NCBI GenBank assembly: GCA_034766995.1
Contig: CM068314.1
Coordinates: 22,152,626-22,216,625 of the forward strand
Direction of reading: 5' to 3'
DNA from: Acanthacorydalis orientalis
Taxonomy: Eukaryota; Arthropoda; Insecta; Megaloptera; Corydalidae
Length of the DNA: 64,000 bases
Shown: positions 1-11,672 of the stretch, piece after piece
Numbering within the stretch: the stretch's first letter is position 1
How the letters are laid out: each line of letters opens with the position of its first letter
Made by a program: the position numbers and the translations under genes
The notes under the pieces: model-generated
The model's input: the letters and a program-made list of their open reading frames with translations, nothing else
What the model was told of the DNA's origin: nothing
Database searches by the model: none

Positions 1-1125
1 ACAAGCTAATGAGTAAAATTAATAAAAGAAATAAGTGGTTTAAATTTACTCTGCGAATTATAGCTAAAATTTAGAGCAAAATAGATGTAACTTTTTTTTC
101 GTATACTAAAAATTATGTAAAATATAAACATGTAAACATGTTTATTTTTATGTTGAATTATTTTAATACAGTCGAGTTTGTTTGAAATAAAAAATGATTT
201 CTTAAAACACATATTATAAATAAATGTACTTTTTAATTGACAAAAAGGATAATCAATGAACATTTTTAGATCATAATTTTTTTAAAAAAATTAAGGTTTC
301 ACACAGACTTAATAATAGTGTTCAATTTTTGAAATGAAATATTTGATGTTTACTTTGTTAATATTTTGTTATTAAAAAGTGTAATATAACAGGTTATAGA
401 CAATATTAAAATATTAGTTGCTTTATTTTAATAAATTACAATCGTTAATATTCTATTTTGCAAATGAAAATTATTTATTAACTAAAAATGAAACTAATAA
501 ATTATTAAAATATGACTTGTAATGAGTTTTTTTGTAAATGAATTTTTTTTCATCCCACAAACGACCAAACATTTTTTTTCGTCAAAAATGTTCAATAAAT
601 TATCATTATGATTCTTGATTATGTGCACATTGATGACGGTTTCATCATTTTCAGAACGCTAATCATTATTAAGATACAGAAAAATCTGAAGTATGTCATG
701 ATTTAATAGAGTCGTAATGAGTCATTATTTAATAATGATTACAGATTTCGACCAAATGAGATAATAGAATATCAGTTCTATTCTTTTTTTTTATTGGAAA
801 TATTAACCAGAAGAAGAAGTAGAAGAAACGGAAAATCTGCGATAAATAAAACTTTCGTTATCGAAATAATTATTAGTCATAAATTTTGAAATGTTAATTC
901 GGCTTATTTATTATTGATTTGATTATTATTATACACTTATATAAAATATTTAATAGTACTGTTATTATTTAATAACAGCAATAAATAAAATGGAGTCTCA
1001 TTAACTTTGTATATAAAGAGAATGAATATGTGACAAAATGTATGATGTAAATATACTTTAAAATTATATCTATTTATTTAAAATAATTTTACTGTCAATA
1101 TATAAACTTAAATTCTTTAATAATG

Positions 1126-1128
<3 letters not shown>

Positions 1129-1164
<36 letters not shown>
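1129..1164. repeat. (TA)n microsatellite
   Basis: Uninterrupted alternating A and T. Confidence 0.95.
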
Positions 1165-1168
<4 letters not shown>

Positions 1169-1324
1169 GTATGTACATATGTGGTATAATTGAGTTCATT
1201 TAGATGCGATATAATTAAGAAACCAATTCAAGTTCAATAAACTAAGAATAATAAAATGTAGGTATTATCGAGGTGTAATTTATTTTATATGAAGAATGAT
1301 TTGATAAAATCAAGGAAAAAAGAT

Positions 1325-1400
1325 TGCCATTCTTTTATTGTCTGCGTCACGTATGTGCCGGATGTGGCATCTGGTCCATTGTTGTCAACAATAATTGCAT
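1325..1400. promoter_or_regulatory. Small balanced-composition pocket
   Basis: TCTGCGTCACGTATGTG, GGATGTGGCATC and TTGTTGTCAACAATAA (an inverted repeat) stand out from the AT background. No ORF of note. It could be a regulatory element; nothing specific is recognised. Confidence 0.2.
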
Positions 1401-2204
1401 TAAAAAATCAAATTAACTAAACTAAAATATACTTCCAAAGTGACAAATTTCCTACATGCGGTTCTTTTATTATATATGTGTGTTACATCAGTTGTATAAT
1501 TAAGAGGTTTTCTTTTTGGCCATTAAAACTCTTTCGTAGTGTTTTGAATCTCGGAATTGGACTATTTTATGTATTTAGATTTATTATAAAACTATTTTTG
1601 TGAATTAGTAGATACGTTTTATTTTATACTAAATAAACCTTCTTTTAGTAAATAAAAAATATACCAAACTTTATTTTACGATAATAATTTTTAGAAGAGA
1701 AAATAATTTTGTTTAGTTATTTTCATTGATAATTGGCCAGTTTAAAAACCAATTAAAATGCATTGATATAAAAATTGTTTTTTATTTTTTTATTATATAA
1801 AAATATATTTAACAACTGAATTAAAAACTTTGCACTTTATTGTTCTGTATCATAATATAAAACAATCAATTATTAGGCGTTTAGATAAAAATATGCTGTT
1901 CAAAAGGTTTAGTTTTAATTCATTTATGACAATGATTTGAATCATTTTATGAGCAATTTAAAATTGATATTAGTTTTTTAATGTACTTATTTATTTATTA
2001 TTTTTATTGCATAAAATGTAATTACTTTAATATTAATGTTCATATAAATTTCAGTATGTTTTTAATAAACTCATAACAATCCATCTTTAAAAAAAATCAA
2101 TTAAAATGATTTCCTTCAAATCAAAGACTTTAGTTATGAGATTAAGGCGTTTATCATTTTATTTCTAAATCGGACTTAGTGAAGTATGTGTTTAATCGCC
2201 GAAA

Positions 2205-2410
2205 TGTTATTTGACACGTACTTAAAAAGCGTATAAAAGTGCTTTACGTGATCGGGTGACGAGCCAGAACGCGCAGATTAACGTCACATCGTATCACATC
2301 GACCAAGATTATAACATATTAAGCTGGCACTGAACAGACAAACCAACTAATCGCTCACGCAAACAACCCATAAATACCCGTACATTTTACAAGAAAAAAA
2401 TATATTGTAC
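2205..2410 (+). promoter_or_regulatory. Candidate TATA promoter
   Basis: A perfect TATAAAAG (2232-2239) sits in a pocket of balanced composition. It is followed about 30 bp later by GAGCCAGAACGCGC and two ACGT-containing motifs (TTTACGTGA, TAACGTCAC). The downstream 130 bp (AACAGACAAACC..., CACGCAAACAACCC) resembles insect 5'UTR sequence. A TTTCAG at 2564-2569 could be an acceptor. No coding exon was found downstream, so the transcript is unknown. Confidence 0.3.
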
Positions 2411-2638
2411 CTACGGTGAAATCTGTTATTGTACATCATTTAATATAGAACATATACTTTTTTAAAGAATAAAAAAACTCTTGCCATGAAAATATATATA
2501 ATCGACATAATGAAATTAGAAAACGCTATTCGTTAATTTAAAAAAAAATACATTTTATTATATTTCAGGTAATTCGATTTTGTGCAAGAAAAATTTTATT
2601 AAATGTTATTTTGTATATATTACTGTTTATATATATAT

Positions 2639-2678
<40 letters not shown>

Positions 2679-3944
2679 TATTTATAATTATAAATATAAT
2701 TATATTATTTTCATTTAAACACAATAAAACTAAAAGAATCTATATTTTTAAGATTTTTTACATCTCGTGTAACCAAGAGGCGCCTGATCCCACCCACACT
2801 GTGAGTACCGAACACTGAGAATCATTGACTTGGATTGTTCTGATTTAAAATATCTGATCGTTTTATGGGTCGGAGTTTTTCAGTTAATATTAGAGTAATT
2901 TTTCAAAGATTTTCATTATAGCTGCATCTTGTAGTTCAGTTAGTGGAGGTCCAGAATCCCCACAAATGCAGCCTTTTATTGATTTTTTTCAATATTTTTG
3001 AAATTATAGCTCGACTATCACTATTCAAGTTTGACACTGAGGAAAAATTCGTTATCATAAGTGAGTTACTTTCAACACACTATCAATATTTTCTTTTTTT
3101 TATTGAAATGTTCAATAATTTCTTATTCACCGTTTTGATTTGGCTAGTATTTCAATAGAAATGTAATCAATCTCAAAGTGCGGAGGAGTAGAAAAATATT
3201 CATCTTAGATTTTCAATTACTGAAGATGATCGTATGTAGACTGCATTCTTTATCAAAGAATTTATGAAAATTTAGTTTCATTACTTTTTATTTTTTGAGA
3301 TAAAAAAATTAGTAATATATTGAGAATATTTAAATGAAAATATATTAATTAATACTTCCTTTTATATAAAAACCGTTAGCAGAAGCTGAACAAGTGTTCA
3401 ATAGCCATATAAGCGTGTTTATTACGAAATTATATTTTCATGTTATAAATGTTTAAATTTTAAATTAAATTCATAATTATCATGTTAATCTTAATCTTAA
3501 TTAGATTTAAATTATTTCAATATATAGATAAAATATAAGTCTGTCATATTTTTATAAAATTTCATACTATATATGATATTTTAAATTATTAAATTAAATT
3601 ATATTGTAATAGTTGTATGCTTTTCATTATTTTAAATGTTATCTCATTTTACTAGACTAATTTGATATTTAATATATATATATGATTTCAATTTTTAAAA
3701 TTTAAGTAAAGATATGACACAATAAATATGTTAATACTCGTATGTTAGTTACTTTCTTAATAGCATAAAAGTCTAACAATGTACAGCTTTAGATCTGATA
3801 GTATATTGGTTTATATCTTTTATGAGAATTATTCAGCTCTAATTGTCTCTCAAAAATTAGATCAAATAACAATCGTACATAATTAACTCATATACGATTT
3901 CTGTAGAAGTTATTGTTCTTATTAGTTTTATTTTGAAGCAGAGT
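2411..3944. other. AT-rich intergenic DNA
   Basis: A small GC-richer word cluster at 2770-2815 (AACCAAGAGGCGCCTG, then CACACTGTGAGTAC) contains a donor-like GTGAGT but no supported exon. Otherwise nothing is seen. Confidence 0.65.
2630..2679. repeat. (TA)n then (GA)n microsatellite
   Basis: A TA tract runs directly into about nine GA units. Confidence 0.95.
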
Positions 3945-4225
3945 CAATAAATTCGCGGCGTATGAATTGAGTTTCGTCTGATAATTAGAAAAATCTGTCA
4001 CGGACTGGTTTATTTTGTCGACGAAACCGCAGAGTCCGGCTGCTGTATGCTTATGACAGTGGTAATGACAGATGAGACGACATCATGGTTCATGAAATCG
4101 ATCTTAAGTCTGCGGTTGAGTCTAGTACTAGCACGTATCATTGGCCGGTTTCAGCATCATTGTGCGTGTTTCGAGCACGAAATGCTATATGTGGTTAGTT
4201 CGTATGCGGTTTGCTACTTTGCTAT
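3945..4225. promoter_or_regulatory. Balanced-composition pocket, possible enhancer
   Basis: About 280 bp with many CG dinucleotides (ATTCGCGGCG, TTGTCGACGAAACCGC, ATTGGCCGG) immediately before a (TA)n tract. An 89-codon ORF starts at 4047 but runs into the (TA)n tract as an Ile-Tyr repeat and has no known similarity. A conserved non-coding element is the more likely reading. Confidence 0.28.
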
Positions 4226-4233
4226 ATGGTCAT

Positions 4234-4238
<5 letters not shown>

Positions 4239-4283
<45 letters not shown>
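4239..4283. repeat. (TA)n microsatellite
   Basis: Pure TA tract at the edge of the balanced pocket 3945-4225. Confidence 0.95.
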
Positions 4284-4286
<3 letters not shown>

Positions 4287-4696
4287 TATTATAAAAATAA
4301 GAAAAGAAACCTTTGATAACTCCAATTTCCTCATATAAACCGGTATTCTCTAAACAATTTCCTGATATTTGTATATTGTAAATATATAGTTTGTTCGGAA
4401 ATACGTAGAAAAATAAACCAAAATAACTCAGTTTACTTATTTGGATATTATAAAACAACAAATTTGTTTATTTTTTATACAGTACGTGAATATATATTGA
4501 TGATTGTTATCTAAGATAATTCATGAAGATATTTCTGAAAAAATATTGTGTGACTAAAGAGATTTTAAAGTTACTAACACAAAACTAATTCAGGTCATTT
4601 TGCTAGAGCAGGTGATTTGCTCAAAAAACACGCAATCGAAATATGTTGTATTGTGTGCATATGTGTTATTATATTTAGTAAACAGGGGCGTTTCTT

Positions 4697-4699
<3 letters not shown>

Positions 4700-4729
<30 letters not shown>
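4700..4729. repeat. (TA)n microsatellite
   Basis: Pure TA tract. Confidence 0.95.
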
Positions 4730-4731
<2 letters not shown>

Positions 4732-5199
4732 GATTAATTGATATTTTACTTCATGTAATTTATTAATTGTATTAAAAAAATAATATGCTTACTTACGCTA
4801 AAAATATAAAACATTTTAGATACAGACAATAATCGAGAAAAAATAAAAAAAAATATATACATTCTTTTTAAATAAAATTTTTGGAATATTTCGAACTTAA
4901 ACCATTTAAAAATATTTATACATGTAAAGAGATGACATATAAAGAAGTCATACTGAAAGTTCATTTTAAAAGTTATCATTCTGTGTTGGTTATTCATTGT
5001 TCTCTCAAAAAATAGTATCTGATTGGAATTTTTAGTTAGATTAACGTCTATTGAGTATGCAATTGGATTATATAATAAGTAGTTAAAAGCAAAAAAATAT
5101 AAGACATATACGAAGAGAAAAATTCTTATAAAATGAAAATAAATTATTAGAAAAAAACATGTTTTATAATGTATTAGATGGGTAGAAAAATAATTGTGG

Positions 5200-5545
5200 T
5201 TTATGACCTTGAAATTCATATACACATTTCAATTTTACTGGTTTTAAGTAGTCCAGAACTGTTGGATGACTAACAGCTAACTTTTGTGCAAACCTTCGAA
5301 TTACTGTACGTGGTTCTGATTCCACTAACGCATTCAGTTGATCGTTATGAACTGAAGGACACCCAAGACTTTGTTCATCTTCAAGGCTCTCGTCCCCAGC
5401 ACGAACATTTTGGAATCATCATTGTACTGTACATTCCTTAACAGTGCCCACATCAAAAGCGTCGTTTAGTTTACGAGCAGGTTCTGCTGCTTTACCACCT
5501 GTTTTGAACTCGTACAAAAAACTATTTTTATTTGCTTCTATTCAT
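5200..5545 (-). pseudogene. Mariner-like transposase remnant, N-terminal DNA-binding part
   Basis: On the minus strand one frame reads KAAEPARKLNDAFDVGTV, then two adjacent stops at 5416-5421 where mariner proteins have a tryptophan-containing WF segment, then FQNVRAGDESLEDEQSLGCPSV, and RRFAQKLAVSHPTVLDYL. This is the paired helix-turn-helix, DNA-binding half of a mariner transposase: 'AA..I...FGEGTV', 'GD.SLEDE.RSGRPS', and a second HTH with 'VSH.TV...L'. An ATG at 5543-5545 is one base out of frame with the rest. Beyond 5200 the similarity fades, although 4746-5225 is open for 159 codons in another frame and may be a degraded continuation. The catalytic domain is not recognisable. It is clearly dead. 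Confidence 0.87.
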
Positions 5546-6083
5546 CTTTAATTCAATAACTTAATTTGAAAATTAATAATAAAACCAAAGTCGATGTTAT
5601 CAAAATACGGATGGAAAATGTACTTTAAAATGATACTAGCATAAAAACGATGACATTACACTTTCATTGAAAAAAATTATGGCTAGATTTCAGAAAACAA
5701 AAACCGCAATTATTTTCCTAACGACCTAATATTTTTATTGATTTTTTAAATAAAATATTGTTGATCTAGTCGGCACAATAATAAATAGTAGCTCTATATT
5801 TGAAATATTTTGAAAATAAAATCATTGTTACTTTAATAAAAGACTAGTATCATTTTCAAAATTCAATTTTAAAAATAAGGACAATAAATGTTTAAGTTTT
5901 TATTATTTTTATTTTAAAATGTAAAGCAACGTATTTAGATTTTGTTATTTTCTGCGGATAAAACGATATTCCAGGTGTAGCAAGAAAGAAATGATATTGA
6001 ATGATTAGCTGATGCAATATCTTCTCCATAATCAAGCAGATTATAAAGTTGTTTAGCGTGGTTTTTGTTTGAAGTTGCCATAA

Positions 6084-6537
6084 GCGCGAATCGGATAAAT
6101 AGTGTTTGAATATATTTTAGTAAGGCAAACGTTCAGAAAATATTTCTACAAAGATATTATAGAGCTTTTGAGAGAATAAGTCTGCCATAAAGGTCCAGAG
6201 TTGTGGTATAAGTGATTTTTTCATCGTGAGATTGCTTCTTTTGATTTAGCATTATCAGTAGAACAATTTTTAACTCAAAAGAAAAAAAGAAAATTATAAC
6301 GATAGAAAAAGCACTCTATTTACCAAATTTCATCGGTTATTACTTTTTTCTGTTGCTAAAATTAAAAAGTTTTCTGAACGACACCTATTTTGATGATATA
6401 GATTATATAAAGAGATATACAACAGAGCACTAAAAGCATTGCTAATGAGGGGCTTTCAAACGTAAACGGAGAGCATGGAGAGGTGTGTTAGAGCCAATGG
6501 CCACTACTTTAAAGGGAATAGAATTTTAATTCTGTAA
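6084..6537 (+). pseudogene. Mariner-like transposase remnant, catalytic C-terminal part
   Basis: Read on the plus strand with several stops and frameshifts. IVFEYILVRQT, KDIIELLRE and CHKGPELWYK correspond to the mariner 'GIVH.E..P.GQT', 'VL.RLRE' and 'KRPELW' segments. HREIASFDLALSVEQFL stands where 'HHDNAPAHTALSV..FL' is expected, so the second catalytic Asp is lost. After a frameshift, YLPNFIGYYFFLLLKLKSFL corresponds to 'PPYSPDLAPCDFFLFPKLKS.L', with the third Asp also lost; DDIDYIKRYTTE follows, then ANGHYFKGNRI near the C-terminus with a stop at 6535-6537. It is about 150 codons of a protein normally near 345. Orientation is opposite to the N-terminal remnant 540 bp away, so the two are not simply one intact copy. 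Confidence 0.83.
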
Positions 6538-7144
6538 TTTCTCTATAATGAATGTTTTATTGATGTAATTTATTTATTTTTGTTAGATCTCAAATACACT
6601 GACAGTGTATATAGAATTAAATTTGAATAATCTTGAAATAAAGGTAATTCTTTACTTAAAAAGTGGTGTTTGTTTTATAATTGCTTCAAAACCTTTTTTT
6701 TTAAATTTTGGTTTAAAAATGTGATATTCTATCTTGTCGTGTTTTAAGATCAATAAAAGCAAACCAAATTTCAATTCAAGTGATAATTAACTATATTGTG
6801 TTTTCTAGTTAATGTAAAAAAAATAAAAATACAGTTCTATCTTGTAATTTAAAAAATAATATTATCTTGAATGTAAGTGTCATAGGTGTTATAAATCTAA
6901 AGTATGATAAGTAGTGTTGTTAAGAGAAATTAAAATTATATAATATCAATATGAAGTAATTAGAATCAATATACAAAAAATAACTTGAATAAATTTATTA
7001 GAAACCAAATGAAATTATAATATAAATATAAAAGTAAAATTATCGAATATAAAGAGGCAATTGATGAAAATATTCACATTTTTATATATTACAATAAAAC
7101 TAATACTTCATTTGTATACAAAAAATTTAAATTGGTGTATGTAG

Positions 7145-7290
7145 AATAACGTGGGCCCTTTTCACATAGATCTCAAGACCACTCTGTTTATTTTTCATCC
7201 TTTAATAATCGTTCCTAAATTCGAATCGTACGGTTCGTATGCCTTGAATGCACCTGTCTATTGCTGACTGAATTTGATCTTTTTATTTCA
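7145..7290. promoter_or_regulatory. Small balanced-composition pocket
   Basis: It includes ACGTGGGCCC and a partly palindromic AATCGTACGGTTCG. No coding potential is seen. Confidence 0.18.
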
Positions 7291-8908
7291 CAATAAAATA
7301 GCATTGATGCTGCATTCAGTTCATTCGTAGTTTCAATATTTTGTTACTTACATCTTTTAAAGATATAGGTTTGATAAGGACAACATGGTATGTAAGTTGT
7401 AAAAATGAATTGGAATCGAATTCTGGATTTGGTGAATAATTTTTTTATGAGTCTTCTGGTATAATCTTTAAAAGGACTGTCTTGAATTATTGGAAACAAA
7501 TAAGAAATATAAAAATAAATATAGTGGTATTTACCTTAGTACAAAATAAATTTATATAACAATTATTCGTTGATAAAATGATTTTTAATTGTATATTTAA
7601 AAATAAAATAATTAAGTTCGAAATAATTTCTTAGAAGTAAATATTTAAGTAAAATATTAAATAAGGATTTTTAAATTAGTATATTTTTTTATATAAAACT
7701 AATCAATGACTTCGAGGTAACTCAGATTTTTTTCACATATTAAATCTGATACTATTTCTCTGATTGTACCCTACAAAGTATTATTATACTACACACCGTT
7801 TTTGAAATCATATAGTTTTCGTAAAAATTTCACCCACTAGTTTATAATTTCGTTTGGTTTACATTTCGTGAGAATATTTTGAGTGGTAGATGCGATTCTT
7901 CAGTATATATGAACGCGTATTAAATAATAATTATCATCACGCGATTTCCAAAAAATTCTTTTTCTACTAGCCGATAGACGGACAATTATGTGTTTGGTAT
8001 TTGATGATGGGACAAGACATTTTTTTTTCTAGTATGTCTGTACGGTTCGAGGCTATTATAACCAGTAGTTTGCAATATTTGACTGATTATAGAAAATATT
8101 TATATATCCCTGTATAATATTAAAATAAATGTAGCATTGGATATCCTTAAAAAAATATAAAAGAGAGTGATGGGTAAAAACATGTTTTTATTAAAGAAGT
8201 TTACAGATTTCAATTTGAATTATTAAATATATTGTAAATTTGAATCACTCATGTGTATTCATTTTAATTCCATTCATTATAAATTTTGTGCGAGAACGTG
8301 TTAACAGTAACAGTCATTCTTATTCTATGTATGAGTCTATATTTGATAAAGAGTCATATCTTGATTTTTTTAATTCAATTAATTCGTGTATATAAGTAAT
8401 ACTTAACTACTTACATTTTCGATAAAGTAGTTAAAAAAACAATATACAATTCATTATTTACCTTGACAAACCTTGAAGATAATGATAACATAAAGCGAAA
8501 GGTGCAAATCAAAGAAATAGAATATCTCTAATAAATTACTTTTAAAAATATAAGCAATTTTAAAATAACATTGTAAATATTTATTTATAAAACTATTTAA
8601 AATGATATTTCTAAAGTAAAAGTAAATCCAATATATTATTATATATTATATTTTATTACATGATAAATAATTGATTATAATTTCAACAATTATTTTAAAA
8701 CTTCATTTAGTACTTTATTTAATAAGTCAGTTTATTTTTTCAGACACACATACACATATAAGGCAGCGAAAAAGCCATTATTCGGTCACATAATAAGAGT
8801 AAATTCAATTTGTTCATACTTTTATTTGCGAAAATATAAAATAAAATATAAAAAATGAAATGATTACACCATATGACGAGTATTGTCTTTTACTCATTGA
8901 ATATTTAA

Positions 8909-8912
<4 letters not shown>

Positions 8913-8964
<52 letters not shown>

Positions 8965-9140
8965 GTATATAAGGGGCTAAGGGGCTCCACCTCCTACACT
9001 CTTTACTTGACAACCGATGTTAATTATAAGCATATACATCTAACTGAATTAAACAATAAACATCAAATAAATAAGTAGACGTTATGGATATAAATATATA
9101 TATATATATATATATACATATATGAATGTGTATATGTATG

Positions 9141-9178
<38 letters not shown>
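8913..9178. repeat. Pair of (TA)n/(TATG)n tracts with short insert
   Basis: TA tracts at 8913-8970 and 9094-9178, with TATG variants, flank about 120 bp that include the GC-rich word GGGGCTCCACC near 8980-8990. Confidence 0.9.
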
Positions 9179-9179
<1 letters not shown>

Positions 9180-9420
9180 CATCATTTAATATAAATAAAT
9201 TTTAGATGTATATAGGAAACTATGTTCAAATTAAGGCTTCGTGTATTTCAGAACCAATTTTAATTGTATAGAAAATTCAGTAGCTGATTAATAATTCATG
9301 AGTCAAATTTCTGATATTATCTTCTCTATATAAAAATAATAATTATCTTCAATATTGAATAAGAATTTGTTTCAATAGAGTTTTACTGTAATCAAAATTG
9401 ATTAAAAGTTTTAATTTATG

Positions 9421-9442
9421 ATATATGTATATATATATATAC

Positions 9443-9501
<59 letters not shown>
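9421..9501. repeat. (TA)n microsatellite with TACA variants
   Basis: About 80 bp of TA with a few C and G substitutions in its first third. Confidence 0.95.
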
Positions 9502-9507
<6 letters not shown>

Positions 9508-9843
9508 CAAACATTTTTTAATACGATTCACTTCAACTACATCATTTAACTTTAACTATATGCATATATGAAAATTAATATATTTTATAACTAATCACTG
9601 TTTTTATTATAACAAATCCGTGATGAATAATATTAATTATTATTTTTAAATATCAACAAAATTCACAGTAAAACTTATTTTTTCAGTTTATAATAATTCG
9701 AAATCACTGGATGTATGGCAATTAATTGCTTTTAATACATATTTATTATTGATATTGCAATGAGCGTTTAGTTATTTTAAAAAGATTATGTATTGAATTA
9801 GTTATAATTCTATTACAAGTTTTAATAATATATTTTAAGCTTT

Positions 9844-9847
<4 letters not shown>

Positions 9848-9884
<37 letters not shown>
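9848..9884. repeat. (TA)n microsatellite
   Basis: Pure TA; the word AGTTTTAATAATATAT occurs on both sides of it. Confidence 0.93.
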
Positions 9885-9888
<4 letters not shown>

Positions 9889-11040
9889 TTTTAATAATAT
9901 ATTTATTCAATACATAGTGAACTGCTATAGTGTTGAAGTTGATCACCATTTGTTTATTTTTATTATCTTCTTTTATTCAATATTGACGTATGTTATATAC
10001 ATTTTTTATTTGTTTTATATAATTTTAGAGATTAAGTTTCTTGGAGAGAGACAGAGAGAGGTAGGTTAATAAACTAATAAAATATATAAGTACTTAACAT
10101 TAGATTAGTTATAAATGATATTTAAAAAATCGTGACAATTACTATAAATCTAAACAAATGTAAATAAAAATCCAAAAGGAAATTAATAGAAGAAAATTCG
10201 TTTACTTGCTTATATATGAAATTGTTAAAATATGAAAATATTCACAAAATGTAACAAAATCTAATATAAATCATACATAACAGAAACAATGGGATTATGT
10301 ATAAAAACTAACTAAGAAATCGACGTGTTATTTGACTAATGATTGAAACTGTTTATTAAGGGAAAACTATATAATGATTCAAAAGTCATTTAAAAAAACT
10401 TGTTATTAAACGTACTAATTATTAGATAAAAATAATTTAGATAATGTAGAATATCAATTTAAAATGTAACTAAATTTATTATTTAATTAAAAAATATAAG
10501 TGTAATATGGCGCAATATGAAACCTCATGAAAATATGTTTGATATAATATTTATTTTAAAATTAAAATGTTCATAAAAATAATATGCAATATAATATTTT
10601 ATAATTATTTAAAATTTTATAACGTTTCTATTTTATGAGCGAAAATTTCTTACATATGCGTTTTCAAAAAGTAAATATTTTGTGTTATTTTTCTTCATTT
10701 AGAATTTGAATTATATCTTTTTTGTCGAATTTCTGATTAAATCTAAATAATAGCTTATATGATTTTCTGTTCTTTATTTTTTAAAATGAGTAATTTTGAA
10801 CTAAACTGTACATATACTAATTATAAGTGTTCTATTCGATTACAGTTAAAGAAGAGTGAAAAGTTCAGCTGATTTTTTTTTGCTTGATAAATAACATTCA
10901 TTTTTTCATTGTTCAATGTCTTCGCTATCTAATGGCTTTATAAATTGTGAATTAGTAGTAAAAATACAAATTTTATGTATTTTAAAAATTAAATTCCATA
11001 GACTCGATTTCGATTGTCATATTTTATTACTAGAATAACA

Positions 11041-11060
11041 TACTATTCTCTCTCTCTCTG

Positions 11061-11128
<68 letters not shown>
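11041..11128. repeat. (CT)n then (TA)n microsatellite
   Basis: A short CT run followed by a long TA tract with a TACA interruption. Confidence 0.94.
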
Positions 11129-11131
<3 letters not shown>

Positions 11132-11358
11132 TTACTTTCCCTATATTTTATTTAATTATTTGAAGGCTAATGTATACTTATAGTTAAATTAGAGTATTTC
11201 TTATTGAAAATTATTTACAAAAATAATATAAATATTAAATAATTCAACAAATTAGTTATATCAAAAAATACTTCGAAATATTTGCTAAATTAAATAAAAT
11301 AATTTATCAAAAAACAAAAGGTAAAAATGAGAGTTTATGAATTTTAGTGTTTGAATTG

Positions 11359-11359
<1 letters not shown>

Positions 11360-11412
<53 letters not shown>

Positions 11413-11421
11413 ATATATGTA

Positions 11422-11480
<59 letters not shown>
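11360..11480. repeat. Long compound (TA)n microsatellite
   Basis: About 120 bp of TA with AATA and GTAGATG interruptions. Confidence 0.95.
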
Positions 11481-11484
<4 letters not shown>

Positions 11485-11650
11485 AAAATAATCCATTTTG
11501 CTAATGGAAATGTAATGTAATTATTTTTAATACATTTTAATTTATATTTGATTGACACTGTTACAGTAAAATATTCAATTAAAAGTACTTGTTTTATAAA
11601 GAAATCAAGTTTGTTATTCATATTTTGTATAAATATTTATAAACATGTCT

Positions 11651-11672
11651 ATATATATATATATATATATAT
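11651..11672. repeat. Short (TA)n microsatellite
   Basis: Eleven TA units. Confidence 0.93.

Larger units (their letters stand above)
1..2204. other. AT-rich intergenic DNA
   Basis: Stops are dense in all six frames. The only distinctive features are one TA tract and the small pocket at 1325-1400. Confidence 0.75.
5200..6537. mobile_element. Mariner graveyard: two divergent transposase fragments
   Basis: An N-terminal fragment on the minus strand and a C-terminal fragment on the plus strand lie back to back with about 540 bp of AT-rich sequence between them. No terminal inverted repeats were found at the flanks. They are either two different insertions or one element rearranged by inversion. 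Confidence 0.6.

Noticed and set aside
6..263. 85-codon minus-strand ORF
   Set aside because: Low-complexity Phe/Ile/Lys/Tyr composition as expected from AT-rich DNA; no domain or splice context.
2770..2818. Possible micro-exon ending at GTGAGT
   Set aside because: The acceptor is weak and no reading frame connects to anything; the upstream ORF runs through a TA/GA microsatellite.
9349..9531. ORFs containing long Ile-Tyr repeats (here and at about 20 other places)
   Set aside because: They are translations of (TA)n microsatellites, which lack stops in the TAT-ATA register; both strands give the same pattern.
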